Part shown: positions 1 through 12,062 of the stretch, in pieces
Numbering within the stretch: the first letter of the stretch is position 1
Layout of the letters: each line of letters opens with the position of its first letter
The notes under the pieces: generated by a model
Databases searched by the model: none
What the model was told of the DNA's origin: nothing
The model's input: only the letters and a program-made list of their open reading frames with translations
Made by a program: the position numbers and the translations under genes
From: Laccaria trichodermophora
Lineage: Eukaryota > Basidiomycota > Agaricomycetes > Agaricales > Hydnangiaceae
Length of the DNA: 64,000 bases
Direction: 5' to 3'
NCBI GenBank assembly: GCA_018417955.1
Contig: JACTVC010000002.1
Coordinates: 2,542,001 to 2,606,000, forward strand

Positions 1-978
1 CGGCAGTCAATCGCCTAGCGCTTCCGATCTTTCCGTTATCCGAGGCAAATGGGTCATGATCTATCCACTGTGAAGTAATGCCCCTCCTACGATGCCCATC
101 GTTATTTTTGCTATTGCGCATCATAGGCGCGCTCAGAGGGCCTAGGAAGGGAGAGCCAACAAAGGAATCAGGTCGCCGTTGTTGCACCCCAGGTAACCAA
201 CGTTTCCTTCGGTTCAATCGACGGCAACGGCGCGCAAACAGGACCAACGAAGCGATGATGGCAGCGGCAACAAGTCCAATGGCTGCAAATACCCCAGCGA
301 CTGCTCCTTGGTTGTGCAAAAGCCTGGCAGTAGTTGAGCGACTACGGAATGCGTCAAACATCGGCTGTCTCACCCTGATCGATCAGAGGACGAGGAGGTC
401 TCATTGAAATTTGCAAGTGGGTCGGCTGTTACCTGGGTAAACGTAACCATTGCACTCCTTGAATCTGTCGAGGTAGTCCATACAGTTGAAAATACAGGCG
501 TGGAGGCAAAATTCTGCCCATTGGAACTATTTGTGAACGATATGACGATTGGACTGGAAAAAGTTGCTTCAGCGCGTATTGTTAATTTAGTCGTACTGGA
601 TGGCCGAATAACCGTCCCTAAGGTTCGAAGATGCATTAGCTTCCTACAAGAAAAAAACTTGCATGAGCTGACAGGATACAACAGTAGACATGACATTCGG
701 AATTGAAGAGATAGTACGCGAAACAGAGGGAACTCCTGTCGTAGGTTCATTGCTGGTAATCGATACTGGCACAGTGGCGTTCAAGAGTATTTGAGTGTGG
801 TTTGTTGCGTTCCCGACTGCGGGGGTATTTGCTGATTTTCTGCTCATTAGATGAATTCAGCATATACGTTTAAATTCGGGATTTCTACAAACATCGCAGA
901 AGGTGGCAAACTTGTGAGTTTTTGACCTGCATTTGAAGATACTGATCGTTGTGGGGTCGAAGCGGTGGGTGCGACCAT
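1..978 (-). CDS. Ser/Thr-rich single-pass membrane protein (partial, runs off left edge)
   Basis: The C-terminus lies beyond base 1. Reading leftward from the ATG at 978 (in-frame stop just upstream), short exons join into a Ser/Thr/Asn-rich stretch with several N-x-T/S sites. Likely introns lie near 840-890, 650-700 and 365-432. After the last one comes one hydrophobic segment (begins GAVAGVFAAIGLVAAAI, about 340-250) followed at once by a basic stop-transfer run (RRCRRLNRRKR) and a polar tail. This shape, with a glycosylatable outer part, one membrane segment and a basic cytoplasmic tail, is common in basidiomycete cell-surface proteins of unknown role. I see no signal peptide at the chosen start, so the true start could lie further upstream. 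The function is unknown. Confidence 0.5.
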
Positions 979-1964
979 GGATGACTAGGAAAAACGAGCT
1001 TGATTGAAATGCTATTCTTCGCTGGGTCTAAGAGAAGCTCGATAGTCCGTACGAGGAGACTGGCTGTAAATGTGACACAATCACTGATTAAGAAGCAAGA
1101 GCGTAAAAAGCGAATATTGCCTAGGTGGTTACTTGGTCAGTTAAGCTGATATGGTGAGGGGAGCAACCTACTCCGAGGTTAACTCGTGGATTGCAAAAAC
1201 AGAAGTTGAGGGGGATAATGCGTCAAACGTCGTCTACAATAGCTGGAACGGAGAGGGTTGACATATTCACTGAACGGGACGCCTCCTGGGATTGTTCAAA
1301 CACACATGGTCACCTAACAGAGCCGAAACTTGGTCGCAGGGGCTTTGGAATAAACAGGGAAAATATGGTCGTGCGCACATGTAAACAGTAAGGCGACATC
1401 GGAGTAAAGGATGCAAATCGCCAGATAGCTGACTGGACGGTGGTTTGACGAAGCTGTGAGAAAATCATCAACTCGGCGGGTTAACCGAAGTGAAAAGACC
1501 ACGCCGTTGCTACGACTGGATAGTTGACTAAAATAAATTGCGATGCATCAGTGGGATAATCGTGTGAGAGCGTAGTCGAAGCCTCACTGATTTTTTTTCA
1601 GTAAGCACGATAATTAGCTTTGAGCTTGATAGGGTTTGTTTTGTAATGCACGATTTACGTTGATTCATGATCACAGATTGTTACAAATTATCCCATAGGT
1701 TAAAACCAGAAAATTACAAGGAGTATAAATGGTCTAACATTTGACGTGGAGATTGTGTGGGACTGTAAGGTTACTAGGGAACGAGTGAGATATGATACAA
1801 ATTCATTTAGAGAGAACTCACGGACAATGTGGATTGAGGTCATGAGCCGGTATATGGGTATGTTCGGGGAAGGACCGAGGAAGTCACGGAAGTCAGAAAG
1901 CTGACAACCAGTAGTGAGAAAGTGTAAGCACTGGGAGACACTTGATTACTCACAAAATTACAAA
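979..1964. other. Intergenic stretch, no gene seen
   Basis: Between the left-edge membrane protein and the stop of the Rab4 gene only short unconvincing open frames occur, without splice-joined continuity or familiar motifs. It presumably holds the promoter of the left gene and the 3' region of Rab4. Confidence 0.5.
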
Positions 1965-3060
1965 TTAGCAACATTTTGACCCAGGCAACCAACGGCTGAC
2001 TTTGAGTTTTACAGCGCCTTTCCGTCGGCCACCACTGAGACTACCAAAACTAAGATGACTTGAACTGTTCACTCTCCGAAGAGCTCTATCACCATAGCTG
2101 ACCCCGCTTCCGGCCTTCTCTGGGTCCAAGGCACCTGACTCGATGGAGAGCAGGATTGCCCGCGCAGTTAACAAGAATGGTGCTTCAACGTTTTCACCTG
2201 TTAGCGACGAAGCTTCTAGAAAATGAACATCTAGAGGACCGTTAACTCTCCAGTATACGCCAAATTTGGACGAATACTATACCGTTCTCAGCTGCCCATT
2301 TGCTTGCCTCAGCCCATTCAACCTCGCGTTCTTCGTCCCGGTCTGATTTGTTACCGACCAAAACAGCAACTAAATGGGGACTTGCAAGGGCTCTTGCATC
2401 GGCTAACCAGCGCGAAAGATTTGAGAAGGAGTCGCGACTGTGTAGAAAGATGCTTATTTGAGTCCGATTTGAGACAACAAAAGTGGTTCACGAACTTGGT
2501 GATATCGTAGACCAGAATTGCACCTGCCGCCCCGCGGTAATAACTCCTTGTGACAGACCTGAAAATGAATGGGATATGTGTCCTGGAGTGTGATACTTTG
2601 GGAGTGAAGACTAACCGGAAACGTTCTTGCCCTGCTGTATCCCATAACTGATAGGAAGGAAACATTGATAAAACGTTCAAAGGCTGAACGGTATCTCACC
2701 TGAAGTTTGATCCGTTTCTCTCCCAATTTGACGGTCCGACTTGAGAATTCTACACCGATAGTATGTTGCGAGTGATCCTTGACTACGATCCTGTCAGACG
2801 AACAATTGACGAATAAAGACCGGGGAAACGGACATGAATTGTGGGTGAAATGGTGTAACAAGCATGATTTCCCTGTCCCCGCCTCTCCTAAGAAGGGCAT
2901 GAGTACCAATCAGGACCACTGAACGGCCTTGTTACCGATGATAATGTATTTCATCAGGAAGTCTGCAAGGAATGTTAGTTGCGGTCTCGCAGCAATGAGT
3001 GGACAAACCATAGGTCTCTAGAAGTTCTGTTGCATCCCCGTTGTAGTCGTCAAATGGCAT
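1965..3060 (-). CDS. RAB4: Rab4-family small GTPase
   Basis: Membrane-traffic GTPase of the Rab4 (S. pombe Ypt4) type, acting on early endosomes and recycling. The ATG at 3060 begins MPFDDYNG; two short exons give [10 protein letters not shown], joined to the P-loop GEAGTGKSC (about 2890). Next come the switch I/effector region [10 protein letters not shown], the switch II motif [10 protein letters not shown] (about 2630), and [15 protein letters not shown]. The C-terminal exon reads [18 protein letters not shown], which is the Rab4 signature before the hypervariable tail. The protein ends in -KCC, a double-cysteine geranylgeranylation signal. At least five introns interrupt it. Length of about 220 residues fits the family. 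Identity is strong; some splice sites in the middle were placed by homology. Confidence 0.88.
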
Positions 3061-3687
3061 GATAGATGAAAAGTAAATAATAAAGAACGATGAGAGGAAG
3101 GCTCAGGGACACTTCAGACGTCGATGAGGACTAGCTCTAAGCAGCAGCTGCTGAATGAACTGCCTCATGGCCTTGGACGAGGCCTGTCACATGACCACGA
3201 CGTAACTTTCTGCTACTCAACTCAAATGCCATTTATTCTAGCAGTAAATCAAAGAGTGAAAGAATGACCGTGTTACTTATTTAATGTCATGAGCCTGAAC
3301 GTTGTATCAGTGCCTCCGAGGTGAATGAAGAGTGGCGCAGTGATACCTCCAAGTGAATGTCGTGATCAGTGACTCTCAGCAGTATCTATGTAGAAGTAAG
3401 ACCCCTCTTGATACTGGAAATCTAAAGGACAAAGAAGAGCTTTGGACTGAAGGTATAGTGGGCCATCCGAGCTGCGGAAACGGCCTCTGGTGCCTGCCGA
3501 CAAGAAGACCTCGAGGGAAGAAAGTAAAATCTGCATGGGATGCTCATTTTGAGAAATTACGAATCACCAAGGAAGAAAGGGAGGAGTCAAACGAATTGTT
3601 TATATTTGGATCTGTCATAAAAGAGATAAAAATTTCAGTAGCAACTCATTTCATCCATAAACGGTCAGCCCAGATCGTAAGGGGTCC
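3061..3687. other. Intergenic region between Rab4 and RBM39-like gene
   Basis: This holds the Rab4 upstream region and the 3' flank of the splicing-factor gene. A plus-strand open frame (3353-3706) lacks an ATG start and any recognisable motif, and runs into the antisense of the splicing-factor stop, so I do not call it a gene. Confidence 0.5.
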
Positions 3688-5989
3688 TACTGATGGGCTT
3701 GCATAATGGCATCTGAAATGAATGCTGCAGAAACCTGGCGTCCGCCGAACCATCGACCATTCAATCCTTGGATGGCTTGTTTCGCCGATTCGATGGAATC
3801 AAACTTGAGATAAATTTCTCCCTAAGCATTGTCAGAGACAAATTTCCAGGTTGGCAATAGGGACAGACCTGAGTTTCCCTTTCCACTTTGATTGCCTCTA
3901 CCTTGCCGTACTTATTCTCGCATTCCACTTTTACATCATCAGCAAGTTCTTTATCCCAGTCACGTTCCGTTTCCCTAAGGATATGAATTAATATACGGCC
4001 GCAAGATGATCGTGCCGAGCATACTCTTCAGGATCGAACATATTTTTGAGAAGAACTGAACGAGATTGCATAGCCTGTGGAATATTAGGTCTCGCCCTGG
4101 AATACTGTGAGTTGCTTTGGATTAAAAATAAAAATCAATCGTACACTGGTTCTGTGAAGGTCGGAGGTGCTTCGGTCCTAGCAAGTTTCTGCATTAGTGC
4201 TTGACGAGATGCAGCGTTCAAGTTACCACCTAAGGTCGGTGTCAGTTGAGAAAGTCTCTTTAATATTTGGTTGTCGCACCGCCTGCTTCATCTAATGAAT
4301 CCTGCTGAGTGTAGCGTGCGGTTCCCTTTTCATGAACAGTGTTTACACGTAGCTAGAAAATGATTAGTGTGTTAGTTGATCATGCGGGGGCAAAACTCTT
4401 ACAGTTCGACCAGCTAATTCAAAGCCTTCCATTTGTTCGAGCGCCATGCGCGCATCTTCTGACCTCTTATATCTGGAGGGTGTAATTATTGTCCGGAGCG
4501 AAAAGCTGAAAAGTAAGGGGCTTACTGAACAAAAGCGTAGCCTTTGCTTCGTCCTGTCATTGGATCTCTGTGAAGATCGACGAATTCTAGTTCGCCAAAG
4601 GGTTCGAAGACCTGCTTGATATCGGATTCGGTAAGATTAAAATGCAAAGATCCGACATATAATCTGTTTGGAGTCCATTGTTAGTACCTGAACATTTCTG
4701 AGGGCGCGGACCCACTGCATTGCGCCATGTGAGGCCGTCACTCCGGGAGGAAGATTGAGGGACCTATAAAACTAAATAAGCCATACATACAAATATGTTT
4801 CTTAACCATTTTCATACCCGTCTCCTGGATGTAACTTGTTTCTTTCTGATTCAGTCAACTGTACCATGATAGGCAATCCCATTACGACAGTGCCCGATAG
4901 AGCGAGGGCCTTTTCGACAAGGTCAATAGTGCGAAACTCAACATAACCAATACTGTTTAAACACCGCCGTCAAAGGGGGCGAACAGCCAAAATAAAACAG
5001 TGCTTACCCCTTTGATCGACGCGATAATCTGTCCGTCACAATCCTAGAATCCATCACAGTGCCTTCTCCGAGTTTGTCTTCGAAAAAGTAACCTAAGTCT
5101 CGAGCAGTCAAACGAGCAGCGAGTTGCGAAACGAAAACTGATCGTGCTTCGGAATCATCCTCTTTGGGTTCGTCAGGATTGTATGGCTCTTCCGGAGGAG
5201 CTTCGTAGACCGGAGAGGGGCGTCTTAAAAAGATTATGAGTATGACCATCTCATTTAAAACAATGAGAACCAAACTTGACAGGTGGAGGGGGACTCCCGG
5301 TGCGGCGACGACGTTCCTTAACGCCATCTTCATCATCACGAGGACGTCGACCGTTATCCCTTCGATATCCAGGGGAGTCATCGAATTCATCTTTGTCCAC
5401 GGGAAGTCTATCGCCGCCCCTTCGTTCAGAACGGGGACTGTCTCTAGGCGGTGGTGGCGGCGGCGGCAGTCCAACAGGGGGTGGAGGCGGGGGAGGATGA
5501 TCATCTGGGTCACCGTCAGACCTCTTCCTTTTATACCTCTCCTCCATGCCTCGTTCTAAGAAATCCTCATCATCTCCCCTCTTGCGTCGACGGTCTCTGT
5601 CCCTGTCTTCTCTGTCACGGTCACGATGGCCATGTCTTCCGTCTCCACCTTCATGAGGCCTACTGCTACGGTGTCCTCTGTCGCCATCCTTTTCACGACG
5701 TCGGTCCCGGTCTTTTTCCCTGTGTCGGTCACGAGAGCGATCCCTGTCGCCGCGGTAGCCTCTCTCACTTCCTTTATCGCGACTGCGGCTACGTCTCCTC
5801 CTCTCGTCTGGTTCCCCTCTGTCACGACGCCTCTCTCTCTTTTCCTTTTCCCTCGAGGTTGATCGATGTGACCTCCTAGTACGAAGCGTGTCAGTTGAAA
5901 GATTACGAGACCTATGAAATCATTAGTGAATGAATGCGGGGGAATACGTCAACTCACGAGCGGCGGTTTGGAGATCTATCAACGTCCAT
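3688..5989 (-). CDS. RBM39: RBM39/Rsd1-type RS-domain splicing factor with three RRMs
   Basis: Pre-mRNA splicing factor of the CAPER/RBM39 family (Rsd1 in S. pombe). The start at 5989 gives MDVDRSPNRRS, then an intron, then a long Arg/Asp/Ser/Glu-rich RS-like domain (about 5880-5560) and a Pro-rich linker with two PPPPPPP runs (about 5500-5450). RRM1 begins RSVFVSQLAARLTARDLGYF and ends with SRRSKG. RRM2 begins NRLYVGSLHFNLTESDI and contains GRSKGYAFVQ. A C-terminal RRM of the U2AF-homology type includes GEIYLKFDS and GLNGRWFGGR. The protein ends IMQAHQ. Domain order and length match the family well. The simple-sequence CT/GA runs in the RS part shift frame easily if mis-sequenced. In this reading the frame stays open. 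Confidence 0.88.
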
Positions 5990-6289
5990 CTTGTCGTCAA
6001 GTGTGGCCATTCGTAGGTAAAAGTTGTGGGAGAAAAATGAGCAGTGTTTATAGACACGGCCCAACCAAATACGCACAATTGGATGACTACAAGAGTACAT
6101 AACTTGAAAACTGCATGACTATGCAGTAGAAAGGGCACCAAGTATACACCGACAAGCTAGTGCATCTACTGCACGCCCGTACTTGGGCGTTTCAAGGCGA
6201 CCTGTCAACACGGCAGCATTATTATCCAAACACGGAGAGAAGTACATATGTAGCAGGCAATCGAAGTAGGACAACATAGATGAAGAAAG

Positions 6290-7652
6290 CTAAGGAGCCG
6301 TATCTGTATTGTGGAGAATCAAGGTCAACAAAAAGACAATCAAAACGATGGTTTGGGCACCAACAATAATAATATTCATCAATCAATGGTATCCAGTCCT
6401 TTACGAGGGCGCCAAGCAAACCCACAAGCGGTGCATGCGATGTTTTACTGACGAAAGACTCCAGCTTGGGCCTGAGGAAAATCAGAAAGGGTCAGGCTAA
6501 GGATGGAAGGACCGACCGAGTGTAATTGTCCCATATCGTTCCTCTCAAAAGGTACCACAGCATATCCTTATCCCTCTTTGCGTATTCAGCCCGTTCAAGA
6601 ACAGCGGACGGCGAAGGAGTGCGGCGCAAGTTTCGCGACATCAATTCCATAAATAATGTGACCATCAGGGCACGATTCGATTTTTCACGGCTATTTTGAT
6701 CGGCGACAAGCAACGAAACTGACAGTTATCTATCAGCTGGCTTCGACGAAAGTTGCTTGGAGGCTCACCATAAGCAAGGGGTCGAAGTACGTAAATTACC
6801 TCTGCAAGCCATTCTCGGGGTCCAGATAGTGTCTTGATAAGAGAAAGCGATGGCTTGACGTCGGACGTGGTGAGGGCTTTTGGAAGAAGATAATCTTCGA
6901 CAGCAGACCCAGAAGGTGTGGTCAAAAGAGAATGTGGAGGGAGAGGAGTATGATTGTTTCTGAGGTGATCGGGGGTTATAGGTGGGGAGTGTGAGGGCGA
7001 AGAAGGAGCCAATGTCGGGGAGGAAGAATTACTAAGGGGCGGTAACACCGTTGGGTCAAAATCTCGTTCGGGTATAGGCGGGGAGACTAATGGCCGGTGG
7101 GTGATCTTCAAGAGGAAGAGACGAAAGGAAGCTCTAGAAAGAGACGGGGGTTGGAGCAGGCGGCGCAAACTTTATAGCTACGGCGACATACTTGATAAGT
7201 TCCAGAAGGATGATGGCTCTCCATCTATTTTGCACAGACACTTTCCTGCGAAGTCCCATCTCAATCACGAGTTCGGTGAAACGTATTATTTCGAGGGCTC
7301 TGGCAACCCATTTATATTGGGAAACTTTGTCGGACCATGCTCTTGTGAAACGAGTATGCAAGGACAACGGTATAAGGGGCCGGTAGCCCGGGTTGCTCTT
7401 GACAACCTTCGCGAGAAGAGTGTCATGATACATACTCATAACATTGAGTAATGTAGTGACTGTTTGAATAATGAGAGAATATTCAGAGAGTCAACAGGAC
7501 AAGATCAACGAACGAGCTTCGGAAGCCAGCTCAGCATCTTTGAATCTTCCGGGCAAAAACCAAGTGATGGATCTCAGAGATGATTCGAGAGTAGAGATTG
7601 TGGAGACATTGTTGAGGAGAAAGGACTCGTAGAGAGCCCTGGAGGACGCCAT
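6290..7652 (-). CDS. PEX16: Peroxin Pex16, peroxisomal membrane biogenesis
   Basis: Integral peroxisomal membrane protein needed to deliver membrane proteins to peroxisomes. The start at 7652 reads MASSRALYESFLLNN, then SLRSITWFLPGRFKDAE, a typical Pex16 opening (the WFLPGRF motif). The middle has LELIKYVAVAIK followed by a fungal low-complexity Ser/Pro insert (about 7080-6900). The C-terminal part reads EVIYVLRPLAYV, KSNRALMVTLFMELMSRNLR and DMLWYLLRGTIWDNYTRP, the conserved Pex16 tail. A last intron brings the end ...EYYYYTAP at 6290. Several short introns interrupt it. It is divergent from the neighbouring gene at 7825, with about 170 bp between the two starts. Confidence 0.88.
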
Positions 7653-7824
7653 GACATTAAGGATAAGGAAGAGAATGTGATTTAATGGACTGTCACTGCC
7701 GGTGTCACACAGCGCGCCTTCTTCTCACGCCTTGTGACAACAATGCGCACTGAAACCTCCTGGGAGCTTTTATATTGTCGGCGCCGCCCAGCTTGGCTGG
7801 CTGGCTGGTTTCTCTCCAATTCCC

Positions 7825-9293
7825 ATGTCAAAGCACTATCCCCCCCAATCTCTCGACTATTTGCGATCAAGCCCTGTGAGAGGTCAGCTCGAGCCCCATG
7901 ATCCGAAAACTACAAAGGGCTGGAGATACATCCAAACGACAGATACCCTCAATGAACTCAAGGTAAGTCTCATTAGCTTCCTCTCGATACCTCTCTAATT
8001 TCTCTTAGGTTCTTCTTCCCCCGGCGACAGCCTCCATGTATGAGCAGCTCTTGAAGTTTGAAAATTACGAATTATCCAAAAAGTCAGCCGTCTCTTGGGA
8101 ACGCATTCTGGAAATTCGCCATTTAAAGGATCGCATGATACGGAAGTGTCAGAAACTCTCAAAGTCTATTCCTCCAACCACCAAGAACTTGCCGAGAGGC
8201 GAAACGTTTGCCTTCCAAACTTTCATCGCACCATCGGACTTTCGTGTCAAGGAGATGGAAAAGTGGTTTCGAGAGCAGCAGAAGCGCCCTGTCACACTCT
8301 CCCGGCGACCATCTGCGCCAGTCTATAGTACTACTGCCGCCCTGGGTTCTGCCTATTGTTCTAGCCACTGTGCTGCGGCAGGATTTTCCTGCCCTCATCA
8401 TTCCCAACATCCCTCGACACATCAAATCCATCGTTCGGCAACTACTTCCGGCGCTCTTGGCAAACAGCGGTCCTCTCCGCTTGTTAAATCTATGGCGACA
8501 CACCAGTCGCGCCTAATCCAACCCGAAAGAATGACTTCTTCATCTGACAACAAACCTCTGGTTGCGTCTTTGACGCCTGCCACGGCCTTGATTGGCTCGC
8601 CCCCCCCTCTCCCGGTTTTGCTTCTTGGACATCGAGAAGAATACGGGCTGGAACCCCCTCTTATTCGGATGGTGGAATCTCCACCATCCGAACCTCACAA
8701 CAGCTTGCCCGAAGAACAGGATTCTCCGCCTAACCCTGCACCCGAGTCCAGCTCTACATGCCAGCTTCGTCATAGACGAAGCTGCATAAAGCGGGCAAGC
8801 ATCGGTGATCTGGTCAAAACTGTCTCTTGGGCAGACAACCAGGAACTGGATCAACAAGTTTCAAAATACGCATCAGCTGCTCGTTCAGCTCAAGCATCCG
8901 GTTTGTCTACCGTTCCTTGTTTTTAAAAATTCTACTTACTAGAAGTTGCATAGGTAAATGGGGTGAAGTGCGCACACTATATTTAGAACAGATCGCCAGT
9001 CTCGAGAGCCTTCATATCCAAGTCAAGGAAGGTTTGGAACATTTACGTTCGGAAACTGATCATCTTCAGCGTATCGATGAAAGCATCCGTCGTCAGAGGG
9101 AAGCCCTTGACGCCACATTTCAAGAACTTGAGCAGAAACATACCCAATTTGAAGAAAAGGGTAAGCCCTCAGCTCCTCAATAGGCCATGACTGAAACATT
9201 CCAAAAGTTCAAGAAGCATTGATGGAAGCCGATTACGTACTAAGCGCCTCTGGGGTTAGGAAACCCGAACTCCCAGTTATTAACGAAGCTTAA
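7825..9293 (+). CDS. Unrecognised protein with C-terminal coiled coil
   Basis: I do not recognise this gene. The ATG at 7825 gives MSKHYPPQSLDYLRSSPVRG; an intron (about 7963-8009) leads to VLLPPATASMYEQLL and a conserved-looking basic/helical block (SWERILEIRHLKDRMIRKC) with FAFQTFIAPSDFRVKEMEKW. A long Ser/Pro-rich, probably disordered middle follows. After an intron near 8905-8952 comes a predicted coiled coil (LYLEQIASLESLHIQVKEG and onward, heptad-like Leu/Ile). A last intron brings a short tail ending ELPVINEA. The two ordered ends around a disordered middle suggest a scaffold or complex subunit, which is inference only. The gene model itself looks sound. Confidence 0.6.
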
Positions 9294-9431
9294 CGATACT
9301 TAACGATTCTACTTTCTCTATTGTGATTATGTGATGGATCCGTGGATGTATATGTAAAGTTATAGGTTTCGTGAACTAACAAATTCAGATCATCCATTTT
9401 GACCATGTCGAGTTCAAAGCGAGCTTCATGC

Positions 9432-11911
9432 TCAGCGCAAATCTTGGCGTGGTCCCCTTGCCTGAATCCACCACCAACGAACTAGCCAGCTGTAAATAAT
9501 AATAATAATGAATGACATCGCGATCACAACTCCGAACACGTTGAATGGAGCGCCTGGCTCACGTCGATTCGCTGGAAGTGTGACGTTCATAGAACAAACA
9601 CCTGCGAAAGTATTTGGTGTCGCGAACGTGATAAAAATGGGACACGTACCAATCAAAGTCTGCACACAGACGACTCCTAACGTCACGACAGACAAAGTCA
9701 TCACAGCTGTGTCTTGTCCGCCTTTTGTGGTGGCCGCCGTTGAACGAAGCTGAACAAGGTACGAAAGATGTGACTGGCTCAGCATTCGCTCGATATGTAC
9801 AAGTGAGTGCTGCAACGTTAAAATGTGATCTGGACAAAGTATTTTATTAGTGATGAAACACAGAAAAACCATTGCACTTACCTTGTACGTCACCCATGTA
9901 AATTGCCACTTCAAACTCCTCCCCCTTGCTTGTACCATTTCCAAGTCCTGAATGACCCGCTCTCATCAACCGCTTCTGGATGTGAGTGACGACGTCTGCT
10001 TTGGTCGCTAGTAAACGGCTGAGTGACGTAACGAGTCTTCGGGTCCTCGTCATACGTCGCAAAGTCGTTGTTGTTGCGTTTGCTCGATATCCCATTTTCT
10101 TCCGCCAAATCAAACTTGCTGTCGTCACCATGAAGCGTCTCAACTGTCTGAAGACCAACGAAACCGACGGACGAGGAAGTACGAAGCGTGGTTGGCTAAA
10201 TTCAACCCCAATGGTGTTGAGCGCGTTCTGAGTAAGATTAACATGGTCATCGCTACGCTGGGCTTTCTCACTGAAAGATGTATCCTCGATTTGCTTTTCC
10301 ACAATGAAGGGATGAGGGGCGTCAGCAACTTTAACAGTCGCTACTAGATCTGGACCCGAATAGACCAGGGCGTCGACATCCGTAACCTCCCTTTCTATGT
10401 CTGCCAAGAACGGAAAGAAAGCATCGACTATTGAATCGAGTATGCCGTGCGCAATCCAGTCTAAAAACATTCGGAGTAAACCAATAGCATTCAGCAAGTC
10501 TAAATAACAAACCTGAGGACATGTTAATCGCGTCCTCTAATAGAACAATTCGATTTCTTACGCGATCGGTATGTTCTATTGGAAGAAGAATGAAGACACA
10601 CCCTATCCAAGGCTTTGGTGAAATATACCAGATATGTCTGTGTAATGAAACTATGTGGAGATTAGCTTCGTCGACGAACTAGGCTATGGTCAGCTTACAC
10701 AGCAAATTCCTTCTTTAAAGACAGCCAGGTAAACATTCGCTTCTCCGATGGGTTCATCGTCGACATCATCAGCATTATCGCCATTCTTCCACGCTGTTTG
10801 CCTAATTTTATCCCTTGTTTCCTTGCTTTCAATCGCCCTGAACGAAACGAAATAATAACCGAGTTTCGGAAAAAGCTCTAGCTTCTCCCTTGGCTCTTGC
10901 TGCAAAATATCCTCCAATGTGAGAGGATGTAGATGAAGCAGCTGACATACCTCAAAAAAAGAATATGCAATGGAGATATGAATGACGTACCTTGCCTAAC
11001 GCACGTAGATCTTCCCACGTCGGTGAAGCTACGTCTAGAAACCATGCCTTGGGTAAGACATGAGTTGCATCTAGAGATAGAGGGTCACATTCGGTGGGAG
11101 GCTCTGCCCTCTTCAATGATGCGTGAGGGTCACGCTGCTTGCCCTTTTTCAATTTCCGGAACGTAGCAGAATTAACACCCGATGTTGCGAAAGTGTGAGC
11201 AAGCTCCTGTCCCTCGAGATATTCCGCTGGGGTAGACCCGTCTGACCACGTCGAAGGTCCACGGCTTCGGCCTCGTGGCCGACTGGGTCTCTTCATCGCA
11301 GCCTCAACCTTGCCTAGTACAAGAGGTAAAGAAGTTGTCCAAATTATCCTTTCATTTGTGGCTTTATTTCGGTCCCCAGTGACTACCCTCGGCGGAATGG
11401 GCGGGGCCCGACGCCCAGCCTCTGCCACCTGGGGAGGTACATAAAGCGCAAAATTGCGGGGAATCTGCCGCGACTCTTCAAGAGCCTTTCTACGGGCCGC
11501 GATGTTGCGTTCAGATTGCATTGTGCGCAGAGTTGAGACACTTGGACGCCTCCTCCGGCGGGATCGTGTCCTCGTGGTAGTAGAGAAATTCGCCGACGAG
11601 GAAGAGGAAGATGTGCTCAAGCGAGATGAAGAGTTCCCTCGGGCTCTCCTGGCCCATCGGGAAATTGCTATTTCCACTGCGGCAGCGATCGTCTCGAGAG
11701 GCCCAACAACATGTTCGGATGATGTCGACGAGGATATCGAACTCGAGCTTGACGAGCGCAACGACGAAGGCGGTTCTCCACGGTAGATGTCATCGTCACC
11801 GTCATCACCATCTTCGAAGACTTTATTTTCGCAGACCGGCGGCAGAAGAATAGGATCGAGTGTTGTTGTAAACAAAAGCTCTGGATTAGATGAGCCTGGA
11901 ACGATTGCCAT
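9432..11911 (-). CDS. CorA/Mnr2-type magnesium transporter
   Basis: Divalent-cation channel of the CorA superfamily, fungal Mnr2/Alr-like branch, which moves Mg2+ across the vacuolar or plasma membrane. From the ATG at 11911 there is a long Ser/Arg-rich disordered N-terminus. The soluble CorA funnel follows: KAWFLDVASPTWEDLRALGK, then HPLTLEDILQQEPREKLELF, LGYYFVSFRA and GICC. The next part, DWIAHGILDSIVDAFFPF, leads to the long helix with HILTLQHSLVHIERMLSQSH. Two membrane segments end the protein: MTLSVVTLGVVCVQTLIG and FNVFGVVIAMSFIIIIIY. Between them, after the last intron, the pore motif reads S-M-N (CSMNVTLP) instead of the classical GMN. The protein ends with a basic tail. The class is clear; exact substrate and compartment are not. 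Confidence 0.8.
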
Positions 11912-12062
11912 AGCGTTCAGACAAAAGATATGGCTGCCTGATTGCCTCAGCCGTTGGGGCTACAGGGCTGCCCTCAGCGTTCAAAATATCATGGAGTCAA
12001 GGTGAGTTCATAAAACATTTCTTCCACCTGTGCAAAACATTTTCTTTTTATATTCTCCCACG

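Noticed and set aside
3353..3706. 117-codon plus-strand open frame
   Set aside because: It starts with GTG, has no ATG, no recognisable motif and overlaps the antisense of the RBM39-like stop.
5236..5879. Several long plus-strand frames, one Gly-rich
   Set aside because: They are antisense shadows of the RS domain and poly-Pro runs of the RBM39-like gene.
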